The translations under genes and the position numbers were made by a program. Below, piece after piece: positions 11,600 through 22,639 of a stretch of 64,000 bases of DNA. Numbering within the stretch: position 1 is the first letter of the stretch; every line of letters starts with the position of its first letter. The stretch lies in assembly GCF_020520425.1 (NCBI RefSeq), contig NC_079487.1:65836398-65900397 (forward strand), in the 5' to 3' direction. Origin of the DNA: Spinacia oleracea (taxonomy: Eukaryota > Streptophyta > Magnoliopsida > Caryophyllales > Amaranthaceae). The notes below the pieces were generated by a model. The model searched no databases. It saw only the letters and a list, made by a program, of their open reading frames with translations, and was not told the DNA's origin.

Positions 11600-12040
11600 C
11601 TTATGTTGTTGGCTGCAAAAACCTCTTGCAATATCTGAACGAAAAAAAGAAGTTGTGAACTCTACTATCGAAAGTTGATGGAGTTCATCGACATCACACC
11701 CTATAAAGCCGCAAACTGCTTTGCTGAAGGGCATCCAAGTAAAAGCAACATAAGGGCATGAAGATTACAATGACAACTAATAAAACAAAATGTACCAATT
11801 CAAATAGTTCACAAATAGACAAATAGTCATGGGAAATTCCAAGTATTAGAATTATTTACCTGCTGAATATGCAACGGTCTCTCTCCCATTGCAGAACATA
11901 TGGTTGCCACCTTTGCTTCATGATCATCAATTTCCTTTAGTAGCTAAGCTCTTTTAACAATCATGCCACTGATCATTCTTTCCAGCATAGACTTACGAGA
12001 TCTTCTCCAAGTCTGTGAATTTGCGGAATTTATTAGGAAA
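11600..12040 (-). pseudogene. Captured three-exon fragment, source gene not recognised
   Basis: On the minus strand, a piece ending KFTDLEKIS precedes a consensus GTAAGT donor (about 12000). It is followed by exon 11943-11870 reading LLKEIDDHEAKVATICSAMG-ERPLHIQQ with donor GTAAAT. Then comes exon 11634-11600 reading ILQEVFAANNIR with donor GTAACC. Acceptors end CTTAG and TTCAG. The splice structure is convincing and the protein looks like a helical cytosolic factor, but I cannot assign a family. Confidence 0.4.
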
Positions 12041-13005
12041 AATAGCCAATGTTGTAAACATGGTGAATGGAAAATATCAAATTGAAGTTCTCTGTATAAG
12101 CCAGAGAAACTCCTTTTCCACCTAGATTAAGTTCATATGGTGTGTCGTGGAATGGCAAACAAATCTTCACCCAAATTTAGTGCACACAGTGAAGAAACAT
12201 AAAACCGTGGATACGGAGATAGGAATTTAAGCAAAGAAGTTGTATAGTTGACTGAAAACTTCTCTAGCATTGCCCACTAATGACATATTCAATACAACTA
12301 TAGTGGTTCGTAGTATAGTGCCTACACCCAGACATTAAAGAGACTGTGGACTTGGCTCAAGTACCAAATTCTACTCAAGCGACTAATTGCTTTTAAAAAC
12401 CTCAAATAGATACACCCTAAACATGGTGCTAGGACAATATCTTAGATTCATGGACCTATCTCAACGCATGAGATCTTTCACTCACATTTTTTCTCATTCA
12501 AGAATTGTTTGTTTCTTGCCCATTTACAATTTACAGTATGTAATCATGAACCCTATTACTAATTAGAGCAAACATTTGAAATCGCGATCTTTTTTGGGGG
12601 TAATTTTGGGCAATTAGACATTATTGATCTATGCACTATCGCTTCAAAGTAAATTACCTAATTCTTCTAAGCCAATTACAGTACATCAGAATACCCTTTT
12701 ATCTTCACAAAAGGTTTACACATTGCAACTCACTTGACCTTAACAAGCCTTGAGCACAAAGACAAAATGTGGTCCATTACTTTTAACCTAGGTAGCATAT
12801 GTCAATAAAAAAAGGAAAAACTCGACGATTTCTCAAGTTTATATGCAATCATGATTAAACATTAAGAAGCACCATTCAAAAATTACTCCTTTTCCCCTAC
12901 ATTTTGAGCAAGAGAGGAAATTAAACTATCATCCAACGTACTTTAAAATACTGAACAAGAGTAATTGATGATCTTACTTGTACAAATATGCAGCAATCGC
13001 TGCAA

Positions 13006-13060
13006 TCAACCTTTAATTCGACGAATCACAGCATTCGACGCCACAACCGAATATAACCTG
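13006..13060 (-). pseudogene. Second, shorter SYP7-like syntaxin fragment
   Basis: It reads SVVASNAVIRRIKG, stop, LQRLL on the minus strand. It is a near-copy of the larger fragment at 13157-13262, about 165 bp apart, so it arose by local duplication inside the Helitron. Confidence 0.6.
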
Positions 13061-13156
13061 ACAAAATTAGGGAAATTTGGGCACCAAACAATTAAATGTT
13101 GAAGTAAAATCAAGTTCAGTGGTATCACAAAACAAAATTGAGAATAATAACTCACC

Positions 13157-13262
13157 CTTTTTTTGAGCCAATCGCTGCAATCAACCTTTAATTCGACGAA
13201 TCTCAGCATTCAACGCCACAACCGATGCCCTATTCGTCTCACTTGCTGCCGTTTCAGCTTTC
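13157..13262 (-). pseudogene. Captured SYP7-type syntaxin exon fragment
   Basis: After an acceptor (TTATGCAG) the minus-strand frame reads KAETAASETNRASVVALNAE, IRRIKG, stop, LQRLAQKK, then a GTGAGT donor. This is the Qc-SNARE SYP71/72/73 N-terminal region (KAE...NRA.VVA.NAEIRRTKARL..EVPKLQRLA.K). About ten residues (KARLLEEVPK-like) are missing and replaced by a TGA, so it cannot code normally. It lies nearest the Helitron 5' end. Confidence 0.72.
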
Positions 13263-14327
13263 TGCATAAGAAACTTTTAAAACAATTGAAAATGATAACA
13301 ATTTCAGATCTGAAGAGCTTACAATTCAAAGGCAGAGAATCTTTGCGATATTTACCTCCCTTCATTCGTGAATTGTGTGGTCGACAAAATTTCAGTAGGA
13401 GATGGGGATGAGATTATACCAAGAAGAGAAGCAGGAGGAAAGAGAAAGGGGAAGCTCGAGCAAGCAAAAGGAAGAGGACGAAAGACCTAGGTCAAAGGCT
13501 GAACGTAAAGAGAGGGTCTAAGGCTGAAGCAACGTGGAGGAGCAAGATGTTAAGAGGGCAAAAACGATAAATCGGTAGAAATTGAAGGGCATTTTAGGTG
13601 TTCCACTATTGGATGAATAGTGAAACACAACTCCTTGCTTTTAAAGGTTGTAGGATCTATCTCTCTATCTCTGTAAAATTCCTTTGTTCAGATCCCCACA
13701 ATATTTCTCCTTTTCTCTCTATTTAAGCTTTAAGAAAAATGACCCTGGGAGAAGCTGCGTTATCTGCTTTCCTCCAGGTTGTTTTTGATAAGCTTATGTC
13801 CCCCAATTTGCTCAACTTTCTTCACCAAACTGACATACATGAAACTGTCAGAAAATGGTCAAAAACACTCTTAAAAGTTCAAGCAGTAATATCTGATGCT
13901 GATCAGAAGCAGATGACTAACAAGCTTGTTACTATGTGGTTAGATGAGCTTCAAGACTTGGCTTATGATTTGGATGACATTTTGGATGAAATTTCTACTG
14001 AAGCTCAGCTTTGTGAATCACTTCCAAAGCAGGAAAATAGCTCAGGTATTCTAGACAAGCTTATCCCTGTTTATTTTACTGCCCTTATACCCTCAAAGTT
14101 CCGTTTTAACCGCAACATAGAATCGGAGATTGAAAGCATTTCTAGGCGCTTGCAAGACATTGTTTGTCAAAAAGATGAACTGGGTCTTTTAGAATTTGGT
14201 GTGCAGGAGAGGAATGAAGCAAAAGGTTGGCGAAAACGGGAGTCTACATCTTTAGTATGTGAGCCTCATGTTTATGGAAGGGATGAGGAGAAAAATAAGA
14301 TCATTGATTTATTGCTTGATGCTGGAG

Positions 14328-14350
14328 AAGTTGTAGTGATTTTTGTGTGA
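14328..14350 (+). other. 11-bp insertion causing first CNL frameshift
   Basis: The codons GTAGTG ATT recur as GTGTG ATT eleven bases later. Removing those eleven bases joins GEVVV directly to IPIVGKGGIGKTT, the expected NB-ARC start. The partial repetition suggests slippage or a small templated duplication. The upstream frame ends in TGA at 14348-14350. Confidence 0.65.
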
Positions 14351-15506
14351 TTCCCATTGTTGGAAAAGGTGGGATTGGCAAGACAACCCTCACTCAACTG
14401 TTATACAATGATGGGAGGATAAAGAAGCATTTTGATAGGAAAGCATGGGTTTGTGTCTCGATTGAGTTTGATGTGTTGAAAGTAACTACCGCGATTTTGA
14501 ACTCAATAACCGGTGGAAATACTAGTTATAACACTCTTAACCAGGCTCAAGTAGCATTACATGAAATTTTGATGGATAACAGATTCTTGATTGTTTTGGA
14601 TGATGTTTGGAGTGAGATATACGAAGATTGGAATAGCTTAAGGATCCCTCTTAGGGTCGGGGCAAAGGGAAGTAGAATTTTGGTAACAACACGCAACAGT
14701 GTATGTGCTTCGATTATGGGAACAACTAGAAATCATTTAACTCTTGAGCCCTTGTCAGATAATGATTGCTGGCTTTTGTTTCAGCAGCATGCTTTTGATG
14801 GTGTTGATGTTATTACAAATTCGAACTTGGTGATTTTGGGGAAGAAAGTGTCTGAGAAATGCAAAGGCTTGCCCTTGGCAGCAAAAACATTAGGAGGCCT
14901 TCTAAAATCTAAGGCGGAAGTAGATGAATGGGAGGAGATACTGCATAGCGATATCTGGAAGTTGCAAGATAGTGAAAGTGATGTTTTGCCTGTATTAAGG
15001 TTGAGTTACAGTTATCTCCCTCCACAGCTAAAGCGGTGCTTTGCATACTGTTCTATACTTCCCAAGGATCATGAATTTCAAGAGAGAGAGATAATTTTGC
15101 TCTGGATGGCTGATGGTTTGTTGTTTCACCACGAAAGAAAGAAGCAAATGGAGGATTTGGGTCATGATTACTTTAATCTGCTGGTGTCTCGGTCATTTTG
15201 TGAACCATCAAAGATAAATGACTCTCGATTCAGAATGCACGATCTCATCAAAGATTTGGCTCAATGGGCCGCAGGAGATACATGTCTTAGGTTAGATGAC
15301 AGGGAGAGAACACCAATCCATGGAAGGAGGATACGGCACCTCTCCTTTATCCGTAGCAAGCATGAAACCATGAAAAGATTTGAAGCTCTTAATGATGCTA
15401 ACAGCTTGAGGACCTTTGCTTCATTTGGGCTAATTTATTGTGGCTGGAGTTTCCTTGCTAGGACTATTGATGTTGAATTGATTCCTAAGTTTAAAGTCTT
15501 GAGAGT

Positions 15507-16011
15507 TGTACGGGGTCATATCCAGCAAGGACAGAACACTAATGACAGAACAAACTCTGACACCCAGGGCACACCCAAGTCAAAGAAAGACTCTAAGCCA
15601 TAAGCCAAGCATACACGACCCAGGCAGATCAAACCCCTCCAGATCACATATAGGACATAGAGCAGAGCCAGACAAAGCTGCATCAGTCCAAGAAAGGACC
15701 CGCAGGCTAAACGACAACGACAAGGAATAAAGTACATCGCCGTCATACACGTGGCGGCATCCGAATAGGCCAAAGTACAGAATAGTACGCCTATAAATAG
15801 CACCCACATCACTCATGATGGGACGGATTCTTACACACGGTACTTGCTCCACCTTCTCTCTATATTCCCTCTCTAAAGACTTCTTATCTATTTGCTGACT
15901 TAGGCATCGGAGGGGGTTTCCTCGGTTAAACCCCCGAGGTTAGCTCACGTTTGCTCTGCTTGACAGGGCCAAGGCACTTCGGAACATCCTCCCAGTTCCA
16001 TACTCGGAACA
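15507..16011 (+). repeat. 5' LTR of the Tat/Retand-like element
   Basis: It begins TGTACGGGG and ends CGGAACA. A TATA box (CTATAAATAG) lies at 15791-15800, giving a likely U3/R boundary about 30 bp downstream. It contains the motif GACTTAGGCATCGGAGGGG...CCCCCGA that also occurs, altered, in the LTRs at 36.6 and 41.5 kb. Confidence 0.95.
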
Positions 16012-16013
16012 AG

Positions 16014-16031
16014 TGGCGCTAGAAGGAGGGG
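16014..16031 (+). other. Primer-binding site
   Basis: TGGCGCTAGAAGGAGGGG starts two bases after the 5' LTR, the expected place for the minus-strand primer site. TGGCGC is the usual start in plant Ty3/gypsy elements. I do not assign the tRNA. Confidence 0.65.
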
Positions 16032-16072
16032 ACTTCCCATACCTTGCTTCTACAAGACCTACCCTCTCACAT

Positions 16073-16594
16073 AATGATTGAGTCAAGCGAACCAGTAATC
16101 CAACAGATAGAACCACCTACCTCAAAAAACAACCAGAAAACCACAAACATACCCTTGTTCGGCATGCCTCAAAGTCTTGGTCCGCCAAGAGAGACACCAC
16201 AACCCAGAGCTATGGCAACCCCTAGCCAGGGCCAGGGTATCCCAATTCCAACCAGTGCCTCACTAGCACGACTGGGGGCACAGTTCTCACCCGACCAGAT
16301 GCGCACAGCCATAGAAGTCCTGACCTTCCTTACTCAAACAACACCACGAGCCCAGGTCATGAGGACAGCCCCAGAGGTTGAGGTTGAGCAGAGGAGAAAA
16401 CGTCCCAGACCCCAAAACAGTCCGAACGTTTGGAGGAGGAATCTGCAGCAGGAGATGGAAGGGGCTGACAGCCAAGAATATGAGGCAGAAAGTATCACGC
16501 CAAGCAGAGCTAAAAACCCCGAGCAAGGACCGAACAAGCACCCAGTCAGAGGCACCACTCCGGGTCAGGTATGCCAAATCCCACCCGAGCAGTA
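16073..16594 (+). pseudogene. gag N-terminal segment of the Tat/Retand-like element
   Basis: It starts MIESSEPVIQQ and is Pro/Gln/Arg-rich. It ends in TAG because of a 1-nt frame change at about 16540-16575; the gag frame continues in the next segment, with which it overlaps. No fold is recognisable; it corresponds to the variable N-terminus of Tat gag proteins. Confidence 0.6.
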
Positions 16595-19069
16595 GTTAAG
16601 CCTGATAATTCTCCCTTCTGTGATGAAATACTCTCTGAAAAAATGGAAAAGATAAAAATGCCCACCTGCAAATACTCCGGAAAGACAGACCCAACGAATC
16701 ACCTCTCTGCCTTTGGGGGACATATGATGCTATATACCAACACAGACTCTATGTGGTGTAAGGTCTTCCCTTCCACTCTGGAGGGGATAACACAGAGCTG
16801 GTTTGGTAAAATACCCAAAGGCACCATAACCTCTTTCCGGCAGTTAGCTATCTTGTTTCGCACCCAATATGTGGCAAACATTGCCAGAGAAAGGATGACA
16901 GGGGAGCTGATGTCAGTCATCCAGGGGCCTCAGGAATCTCTGAGGGAATACATATCCAGATTTAATATGGAGGCGTCGAATATACCCAAGTTACAGCAAG
17001 AGGTAGCAGTCCTGGCTATGATGACTGGTCTGCGAGATGGAGAATTCAAGAGCTATCTGGGCAGAAAATCATTCACAACCCTGGCAGAGGTGCTGGGAAA
17101 GGCAAATGAATTTATAAAGAGTGAAGAGATTGGCAGAGCAACCTCACGTCGATATGTGGCAAGTGAGAACAATTACGGCAGTCAGAGCAAGAAAGAGCCA
17201 TACAAAAAAGAATACCCAGATAGAAGAGAAAATCAGCAGCCCAGAAAAGATTGGCACGGGCAGGTCAGAGGAAGAGGTAATGAGTTCAAAACTGAAAAGC
17301 GGGGCAAGTTTAACGAATACACGCCTTTGGTTGCATCTAGAACCCAGATTTTTGCTATCAGCAAGGAGGATGAGAAATGGCAGAGACCACCGAAAATGTA
17401 TAACAAATACAGGGACACGAAGAAGTACTGTGATTTTCACAAGGATCATGGTCATCTCACAGAGGAGTGCACTCACTTAAAAGATAACATTGAGGACCTG
17501 ATCCGAAGGGGATACCTTACACAATTCAAAGCAAAAAGCTCGTATAGCAGGACCTACGAAAACAGGGATGATGATGGTCGATTTGATAACAGAAAGACAG
17601 AGCAAAAACAGAACCACCCAGCAGATCAGAAGAGGTCGAATGATATACTGGTCATAACAGGAGGACCAGTTTACGCCGGTACTACAGCCAGCGGTGCTAA
17701 GGCCAGTGTGAGCGAATTTAAACACCAGGTTAATTACCATAACTCAGGAAAATGGCCTGCCCCTCCAAAAATCCCACAGTGCACCTTTACGGAAGATGAT
17801 TGTAAGGGCATAATTTATCCCCATGATGACCCAATGGTGTTAGCTCTGGATGTGGCTAACAGAAAAATCCATCGAATCCTGATAGACGGAGGCAGCTCTG
17901 CAAACATCCTATTCTGGCCAGCTTTCCAAGAGCTGCAGATCGAAGAAAAACACATAAAACCAGTTAACTACCCAGTAATTGGCTTCACAGGGGCAACGGT
18001 GATACCTGAAGGAATAGTCAGCTTGCCTGTCCAAATTGGGCAGGGAAGAGATATCAAGGATGTCATGGTTGATTTCATGATAGTGAAAGTACCTGCAGCA
18101 TACAACGCCATTCTAGGCAGACCATTGATCCATGATGCAGGGGCAGTGGTGTCTACTTATCATCTCACCATGATGTACACAACGAATGATAACAGATCAG
18201 CCAAGGTCAAGGGAAATCAAGAACAGGCCAAGAGATGCTACCACACAGCCCTAAAACAACCACCCAGGCCTCCACCCCTGGCAGAGGCAGACATTCCCTT
18301 GTCCAGAAAGAGAAAGAGGGCAGAGCGTAAAAAAGACGCACTACTGGACATGGAAAATTTTGAGCATCGTGAGGAAAGACTGTTAAAGCCAGCCCCAACA
18401 GAGGAAACAGAGGAGATAGAACTGGAAGAAGGAGTAGAGGACAGAACAGTCCGAATTGGCACAGATATAGATCTTTCTCTAAGGGTAAATATCATCGATC
18501 TGTTGCGAGAGCATGCAGACATATTTGCTTTCTCTGCTGACGAAATGCCAGGGATTGACCCCAGCGTCATGGTCCACAGATTGAATGTTAACAGAGAAGT
18601 CAGGCCAGTAAAACAGAAGAAAATAACTTTTTCGACAGAGAAAAATGTAGCCATCCAGGAAGAGATCAACAAATTGCTAGCAGCCAAATTTATAGAAGAG
18701 TGCGACTACTCAGAATGGTTGGCTAACGTGGTAATGGTAAAGAAAGCGAATGGTCAATGGAGGATGTGCGTAGACTTTACAGACCTAAACAGGGCTTGTC
18801 TGAAGGATTGTTACCCGCTACCCATGATAGATCAACTGGTAGATTCCACCAGCGGGCATGCCCTGCTGAGTTTCATGGATGCCTTTTCGGGTTATCACCA
18901 GATCAGTTTGCTAGAATCAGACCGGAAAAAAGCCGCCTTCATTACAGACGCTGGAGTTTACAACTACAGGGCTATGCCGTTTGGTGTAAAGAATGCAGGG
19001 GCCACATACCAGAAACTGGTAGACAAAATATTCGCAGGACAAAAGGCCGAAATGTGGAGGTGTATGTAG
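16571..19069 (+). pseudogene. gag core - protease - reverse transcriptase (5' part)
   Basis: This 832-codon frame holds a retrotransposon gag domain (about residues 50-195, with FRTQYVANIARERMTGELM). A Cys/His motif follows (YCDFHKDHGHLTEEC, about 286-300), then an aspartic protease active site (LIDGGSSANILF, about 437) and the RT N-terminal half (PVKQKKITFSTEK at about 677, WRMCVDFTDLNRACLKDCYP, SFMDAFSGYHQI, YRAMPFGVKNAGATYQ). The frame is lost by one base at about 19045, just before the YVDD catalytic box. It encodes the structural protein, the polyprotein protease and the start of the replicase. Confidence 0.9.
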
Positions 19070-19605
19070 ATGACTCCATAGTCAAGAGCAAAAAGGAGGT
19101 CGATCACATTGAAGATCTGAGGGAAACCTTTGCAACATTGAGGCAATTTGGTATGAAGTTAAACCCAAAAAAATGCGTGTTCGGTGTTAAGTCCGGAAAG
19201 TTTTTGGGGTTCCTGGTCAGCGAAAGAGAAATTGATGACAATCCAGAGAAAGTAGAGGCCATACTCAACCTACCAGAACCAAAAAGCATACGAGACATCC
19301 AGAGGTTGACTGGAAAAATGGCAGCACTCACCAGGTTCATCAGCAAGTCCGCGGATAAGTCCCTTCCCTTTTTCCAGGTGCTAAAGGGAAATAAAACGTT
19401 TAAATGGGGAGAAGAGCAAGAGAAAGCATTCAAGGAGGTGAAGGACCACTTGAAAAGCCTCCCAACTATAGCCAGACCAAAAGTGGGGGACATATTGCAG
19501 CTATACATCTCTGCCTCCAAGAAGACTGTAGCAGCAGCTCTGGTAGTTGAGAAAGATAAAATCCAGCAGCCAGTCTACACATCCTCAACCCTGCAGAACC
19601 CCTGA
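19040..19605 (+). pseudogene. Reverse transcriptase C-terminal part
   Basis: It continues RT in the next frame: NVEVYVDDSIVKSK (catalytic YVDD), HIEDLRETFATLRQFGMKLN, KCVFGVKSGKFLGFLVSERE and LTGKMAALTRFISKSADKSL. The frame runs open further upstream, but only the part after about 19040 is RT. It ends in TGA at 19603-19605, where several bases seem to be missing before the RNase H region. Confidence 0.88.
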
Positions 19606-19613
19606 TTGAAAAA

Positions 19614-20801
19614 ATGGCTTTTGCCATCATGATAGCTGCCAGGAAATTGAAACCATACTTTGATGCACATAAAGTGCAAGTGTTAACCAATCAACCTTTA
19701 GAGAAGTCATTGCAAAGGTTAGATACTTCTGGTAGACTCCTGAAATGGGCACTGGAACTCTCAGAATATGACATCGAGTACAAACCCAGAACCGCCATAA
19801 AAGCACAGGCACTGGCAGATTTTATAGCAGAGGCCTCGTACGAAGAGGAGGAAGAGCCATTGGGGACCTGGCAGATCTCGGTAGACGGCTCCGCTGCAGT
19901 CACAGGGTCGGGTGCAGGTATCATAATGGTATCACCAGAAGGCAACGTTTTCGAATACGCCATAAAATTCAAATTCAAAGCTTCAAATAATGAAGCAGAG
20001 TATGAGGCAGCAATCGCAGGAATCCAGACGTGCAAAGCAGCAGATGCTAAAAAAATAGTGCTCAAAACCGATTCACAGCTGGTAGCCAGCCAATATAGAG
20101 GTGAATATGAAGCCAGAGAACCGTCTATGCAGAGATACTTGGCCTTGATGAAAGAGGCGGTAGCCCAGCTAGAAAGCTTTGAGATTCAACTGGTCCCCAG
20201 GGCAGAGAACAATCAAGCAGGCGCCTTATCTAAATTAGCAAGTTCGACGTTACAGGACTTGGAAAGAACAGTGATGGTGGAGGTCCAGGAAGAAAAGAGC
20301 ATTGACAAAAAGCCTGCAGTTAACTTCATTGACACCGAGCCACAGTGGTATGACAGTATAGTTTCATACAAGCTGGGAAGGGGCCTTCCCACAGCAGAGC
20401 AAGAGCAGAAAAAAGTAAAACGAAACGAGCATTGGTTCGTCATTTACCAGGGTAAACTGTACAAGAAATCCTTTTCCTTGCCTCTGCTGAGATGTGTATC
20501 AACAGAGGAGTCGCAACGAGTCATTGAGGAAATACATGAGGGAATATGTGGAAATCACATAGGTGGCAGGACATTAGCCTTGAAAGCTCTCAGAGCAGGA
20601 TACTATTGGCCAACCATGGTAAGTGATTCTCAAGCATATGTTAAAAAGTGCGACAAGTGCCAGAAATTCGCCCCAGTGATCAACCAGCCCTCGCTTACAG
20701 CCTATCATCAACCCTATACCATTCGCCCAGTGGGGAATGGATATTCTGGGGTCATTCACAGCAGCAAGTGGAGGAAGAAAATTTCTGATCGTGGCAGCTG
20801 A
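19614..20801 (+). pseudogene. RNase H, archaeal-type RNase H and integrase zinc domain
   Basis: First comes the classical gypsy RNase H end (MAFAIMIAARKLKPYF, LLKWALELSEYDIEYKPR). Next is a second, archaeal-type RNase H (WQISVDGSAAVTGSGAGIIM, NNEAEYEAAIAGI, LKTDSQLVASQ, with its D, E and D residues). The integrase HHCC zinc finger follows (EIHEGICGNHIGG...CDKCQKFA). Two RNase H domains in this order mark the Tat lineage. A 1-nt frame change at about 20700-20720 ends the frame before the catalytic core. Confidence 0.9.
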
Positions 20802-21576
20802 CTATTTTACTAAGTGGATTGAGGCAGAGCCCACTAAAAGCATAACAGCCAAGCGGATGAAGGACTTCATCTGGAAGAACATTGTGACAAGGTTCGGCAT
20901 CCCAGAAAGTTTAGTCTTCGATCATGGAACACAGTTCGACTGCACTCCTATAAAAGATTACTGCGCTGAACTAAGAGTAAAATTCGCATACGCATCTGTA
21001 TGCCATCCCCAGAGCAATGGACAGGCAGAGGCAGCAAATAAACAAATCCTGGGAGCGCTGCGAAAGAAGGTAGAAGATTTTAAGGGTGCATGGGCCGACC
21101 TCATTCCAGAGATCTTGTGGTCCAACAGAACCACTGAAAAAGAAGCAACAGGGGAAAGTCCTTACAAACTAGCTTTTGGGGCTGAGGCGGTCCTGCCTGT
21201 CGAAGTGGGTCTACCTAGCTTTAGAGTGCAGTACTATGAGTAAGGCACTAACGAGCAGCGTATGAGGGAGGCATTAGATCTCTTACCAGAGGTTAGGCTA
21301 CAAGTAGAGCTCAGGTTGGCAGCGAACAAAGAGAAAATGAGCAGGGCATATAACAAAAGGGTAAAGCACAGAACTATGCAAGTGGGGGATCTGGTCCTCA
21401 GAAGAACAGCTGCCACTGGAAAGGGAAAGGCAGAAGGAAAATTCACTGCCAACTGGGAAGGACCTTACCAGATCACAAGAGAGGTAGCCCCAGGCTCGTA
21501 CCATCTAATGACGATGGAGGGAAGAGAATTGAAGAACAGCTGGAATGCCAACATGCTAAAGAAATACTATGTATAG
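20737..21576 (+). pseudogene. Integrase catalytic core and C-terminal domain
   Basis: It reads WGMDILGSFTAASGG, FLIVAADYFTKWIEAEP, SLVFDHGTQF and HPQSNGQAEAANK, giving the D, D and E of the DDE core in order. A TAA at 21241-21243 interrupts the frame, which continues in phase as GTNEQRMREALDLL, then GDLVLRRTAA, WEGPYQI and NSWNANMLKKYYV, stopping at 21576. The single nonsense codon separates the core from the C-terminal DNA-binding domain. Confidence 0.9.
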
Positions 21577-21820
21577 ACACAAAAGATTAATACTATAACA
21601 AGGCAATAGAAGCCAGAATAGTTCTTTACTTTGGTAATTTTCCACGTTTGCAAGCATAGTAAAAATTGGCCCAGCTACCTTCGATAAAAAGAAAACGCGT
21701 CAGATCTCTTAGAAAAGTAAAAGGTGAATAGCCAAAACTCGTACAGAGAAAAACGCTATCCACAATTAACTTGGTCTGATCAACCAAGTTATTGGGTGAG
21801 TTTTTCTCAACGAGATTTAG
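21577..21820. other. Non-coding spacer after pol
   Basis: About 240 bp with no coding signal between the integrase stop and the 81-bp tandem array. No regulatory element was recognised. Confidence 0.5.
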
Positions 21821-21825
21821 GCGAA

Positions 21826-22250
21826 ATCACTCCTCGAGTTTTGCTCTGGCCAAAGCCAGGACAATTGAATGATGCGCAACCCAAAGTAGGCTGGAGTAAA
21901 TACGAAAACACTTCTTGAGTTTTTCTCTGGCCAAAGCCAGGACAATTGAATGATGCGCAGCCCAAAGTAGGCTGGAGTAAATACGAAAACACTTCTTGAG
22001 TTTTGTCCTGGCCAAAGCCAGGACAATTCAATGATGCGCAGCCCAAAGTAGGCTGGAGTAAATACGAAAACACTTCTTGAGTTTTGTCCTGGCCAAAGCC
22101 AGGAAAATTCAACGATACGCAGCCCAAAACAGGCTGGAGTGAATATGAAAATACCTCTTGAGTTTTGTCCTGGCCAAAGCCAGAACAATTCAACAATACG
22201 CAGTCCAAAGCGGGCTGGAATAAAATACGACAGTGCTCCATAAGCATTAA
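21826..22250 (+). repeat. 81-bp tandem repeat array (about 5 copies) inside the element
   Basis: GGCCAAAGCCAGGACAATT recurs with starts near 21850, 21930, 22011, 22092 and 22173, a period of 79-81 bp. Each unit also has TGATGCGCAGCCCAAAGTAG and GAAAACACTTCTTGAG. The first copies are nearly identical and the last ones more diverged. An amplified tandem repeat at this location is the namesake feature of Retand-type elements. Confidence 0.92.
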
Positions 22251-22639
22251 CACCTCATAAGTTCAGACATGGCAAGAGCCAAAGTAAACATGACAGTGTG
22301 CAGCCTAGAATAGGCCAGAACAATCAAACACGCAAAGCAAGTCAAAAAGAAATACGGGGGAAGCAAAACAATAAAAACATAGCAAGTAGAGAACAAAGTA
22401 AAACGCAACATAAGCACGACGAGCAAACAAACAATGGGACCGGCGGCTATACCTCAAAAACTTATGCAATGTACAGCCTTGCAAAATGGCCACTGTTGAT
22501 CAGAACTAAAAAGCGATAAATAGTATTTCCAAGAACAAATTTTTACTCTCCACGCAGGGAGGACAAAACAACTAAAAGAAATAAACTATGCATTAGCTGA
22601 GGTAGTGCAAGATGAACATGGGGACAGCCGCCTGTGCCA

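Larger units (their letters stand above)
5557..13655 (-). mobile_element. 8.1-kb non-autonomous Helitron carrying host gene fragments
   Basis: Read on the minus strand, the element begins TCCTACAACCTTTAAAAG at 13655, preceded by A. It ends with a GC-rich hairpin followed by nine bases and CTAG (5560-5557), with T next. TC start, 3' hairpin, CTRR end and insertion between A and T without a target duplication are the defining Helitron features. No Rep/helicase ORF is present. Instead, on the same strand, it carries exon pieces of at least three recognisable genes: an SNARE (SYP7), ATP synthase beta, and pyrrolidone-carboxylate peptidase. Other exon-like pieces are unrecognised. Introns are kept, so capture was at the DNA level. 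Integration is 83 bp upstream of the CNL start codon. Confidence 0.82.

Noticed and set aside
15516..15852. Cys/Leu-rich minus-strand frames repeated at 26358-26694
   Set aside because: They are within the two identical LTRs; chance frames.
21807..22253. 148-residue repetitive frame on the minus strand
   Set aside because: A shadow of the 81-bp tandem repeat (27-residue period); not conserved protein-like.
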